Shown one piece after another: positions 50,239-50,645 of a DNA stretch of 50,645 nt (its first letter is position 1; each line of letters opens with the position of its first letter). Location: NCBI GenBank assembly GCA_947167345.1, contig CAMVHR010000021.1, positions 1-50,645 on the forward strand, in the 5' to 3' direction. Origin of the DNA: an uncultured Treponema sp. (lineage in GTDB: Bacteria > Spirochaetota > Spirochaetia > Treponematales > Treponemataceae). The position numbers and the translations under genes were made by a program. The notes under the pieces were generated by a model. That model ran no database searches, was not told the DNA's origin, and was given only the letters and a program-made list of their open reading frames with translations.

Positions 50239-50363
50239 CAAACTCAAGTTTTCTGTGTCCAACTCCACCACCTCATGGTATGACAAACTACAGTTTTCTG
50301 CGTCCAACTCTCCCTGTTCCATACTCAGACAAATGGCTATTTGTCGGGATAGGGGCATGAATT
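50239..50363 (-). repeat. Dispersed repeat copy B, inverted, with internal duplication
   Basis: The minus strand of 50282-50363 matches 127-210 over about 80 bp. A 27-bp core is duplicated with a 45-bp period (50239-50265 and 50284-50310), so the open frame on this strand (start 50358) contains ELDAENCSL and then ELDTENLSL. That frame runs to 50116 (80 codons); whether it is a gene is unknown. Confidence 0.7.
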
Positions 50364-50436
50364 TTAGTAGCTTTTATTAAAGCAGTATTAAAATATCTAC
50401 AGAAACTGTCTATAGTACAAGTTAAACTCATTTTGA

Positions 50437-50645
50437 CCAGTGGAAACAGTACCAACATCCTTATTCGGCAATTATAAAAAAGATATTTTATATTCAAATA
50501 AAGATTTCGAAAAGTTATGTTTATCAGAGAAAGAAGAATTGTTAAAAATAATAAAGCTTAAAAATTTATGAATAATTTTAACAGATACTGAAGAGTTTTT
50601 GACATTTAACAAAGAACAGTACTCCGATGAATTAATGGACTTCGG
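50437..50645 (+). pseudogene. Gene fragment with in-frame TGA, running off the window
   Basis: One frame reads FGNYKKDILYSNKDFEKL, then LSEKEELLKIIKLKNL, a TGA (50569-50571), and continues IILTDTEEFLTFNKEQYSDELMDF to the edge. The composition is protein-like (acidic, helical) and no start codon with a ribosome site is evident. It is possibly part of another immunity or accessory gene in decay; low certainty. Confidence 0.35.

Noticed and set aside
1..50645. Insertion sequences or prophage genes
   Set aside because: No transposase, integrase or phage structural protein was found in any frame I examined.

Overview
The window looks like chromosome from a saccharolytic, host- or rumen-associated Treponema (Spirochaetota). 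It is AT-rich. It carries a spirochaete-type periplasmic-flagella gene set (flbB-fliK-flgD-flgE and a separate flgF-flgG-flgJ-like group), a FlgE with the Lys165/Cys178 pair of treponemal lysinoalanine cross-linking, a eukaryote-like hexokinase, many ankyrin/TPR proteins, and an atoS/atoC-cvpA-murG block arranged as in treponemes. The genus call is inference from gene content; no rRNA is present.

Layout. 1-3.1 kb is accessory DNA: short repeats, an orphan RHS-tip toxin with a small membrane protein that is probably its immunity partner, a TPR lipoprotein, and a lipoprotein gene broken by one stop codon. 3.2-19 kb is mostly core: a signal-peptidase-like gene with hemW, a chemoreceptor, hexokinase, the hook operon, sbcDC, and an ankyrin protein with a DNA-binding-like tail. 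19-27.1 kb is an accessory island: XRE regulator, small secreted proteins, an SPFH/flotillin gene split by TGA, a Sel1 protein, a YoeB-like toxin without a full antitoxin, a PD-(D/E)XK-like protein, a truncated PARG-like gene, a palindrome/tandem-repeat cluster and an AAA/DUF4143 ATPase. 27.2-37.5 kb is core: murC-yicC-cmk-like, tRNA-Met(CAT) and tRNA-Phe facing each other, then one long overlapping run ank-murG-cvpA-holB-atoS-atoC-dnaJ-like. 37.6-48.5 kb is glgC, flgF-flgG-flgJ-like, leuDC, a 2-hydroxyacid dehydrogenase, an HMA-like mini-protein, rlmN, two TPR proteins, rsmD and a periplasmic ankyrin protein. 48.5-50.6 kb is accessory and decaying: a DUF4143 ATPase pseudogene with an internal deletion, a hairpin/repeat cluster, a toxin C-terminal remnant with a SUKH-like immunity gene, and a second copy of the repeat seen at the left end, inverted.

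How the genes work together. FlbB, FliK, FlgD and FlgE build and organise the motor collar and hook; FlgF, FlgG and the FlgJ-like protein supply the rod. MurC and MurG act at successive peptidoglycan precursor steps. AtoS and AtoC form a sigma-54-type two-component pair inside the cell-envelope/replication operon.

The most unusual signals are: (i) palindrome-rich arrays directly upstream of both AAA/DUF4143 ATPase genes, one intact and one wrecked; (ii) a repeat family encoding an LDAENxSL-like micro-peptide, flanking toxin-immunity modules at both ends; (iii) an orphan, probably membrane-acting RHS toxin tip; (iv) several single-stop gene interruptions; (v) a signal peptidase homologue lacking both canonical catalytic residues; and (vi) two promoters placed so that transcription should start at the AUG (leaderless murC and ank-murG mRNAs). 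All functional calls come from reading the sequence and recalling families; no database search was run.
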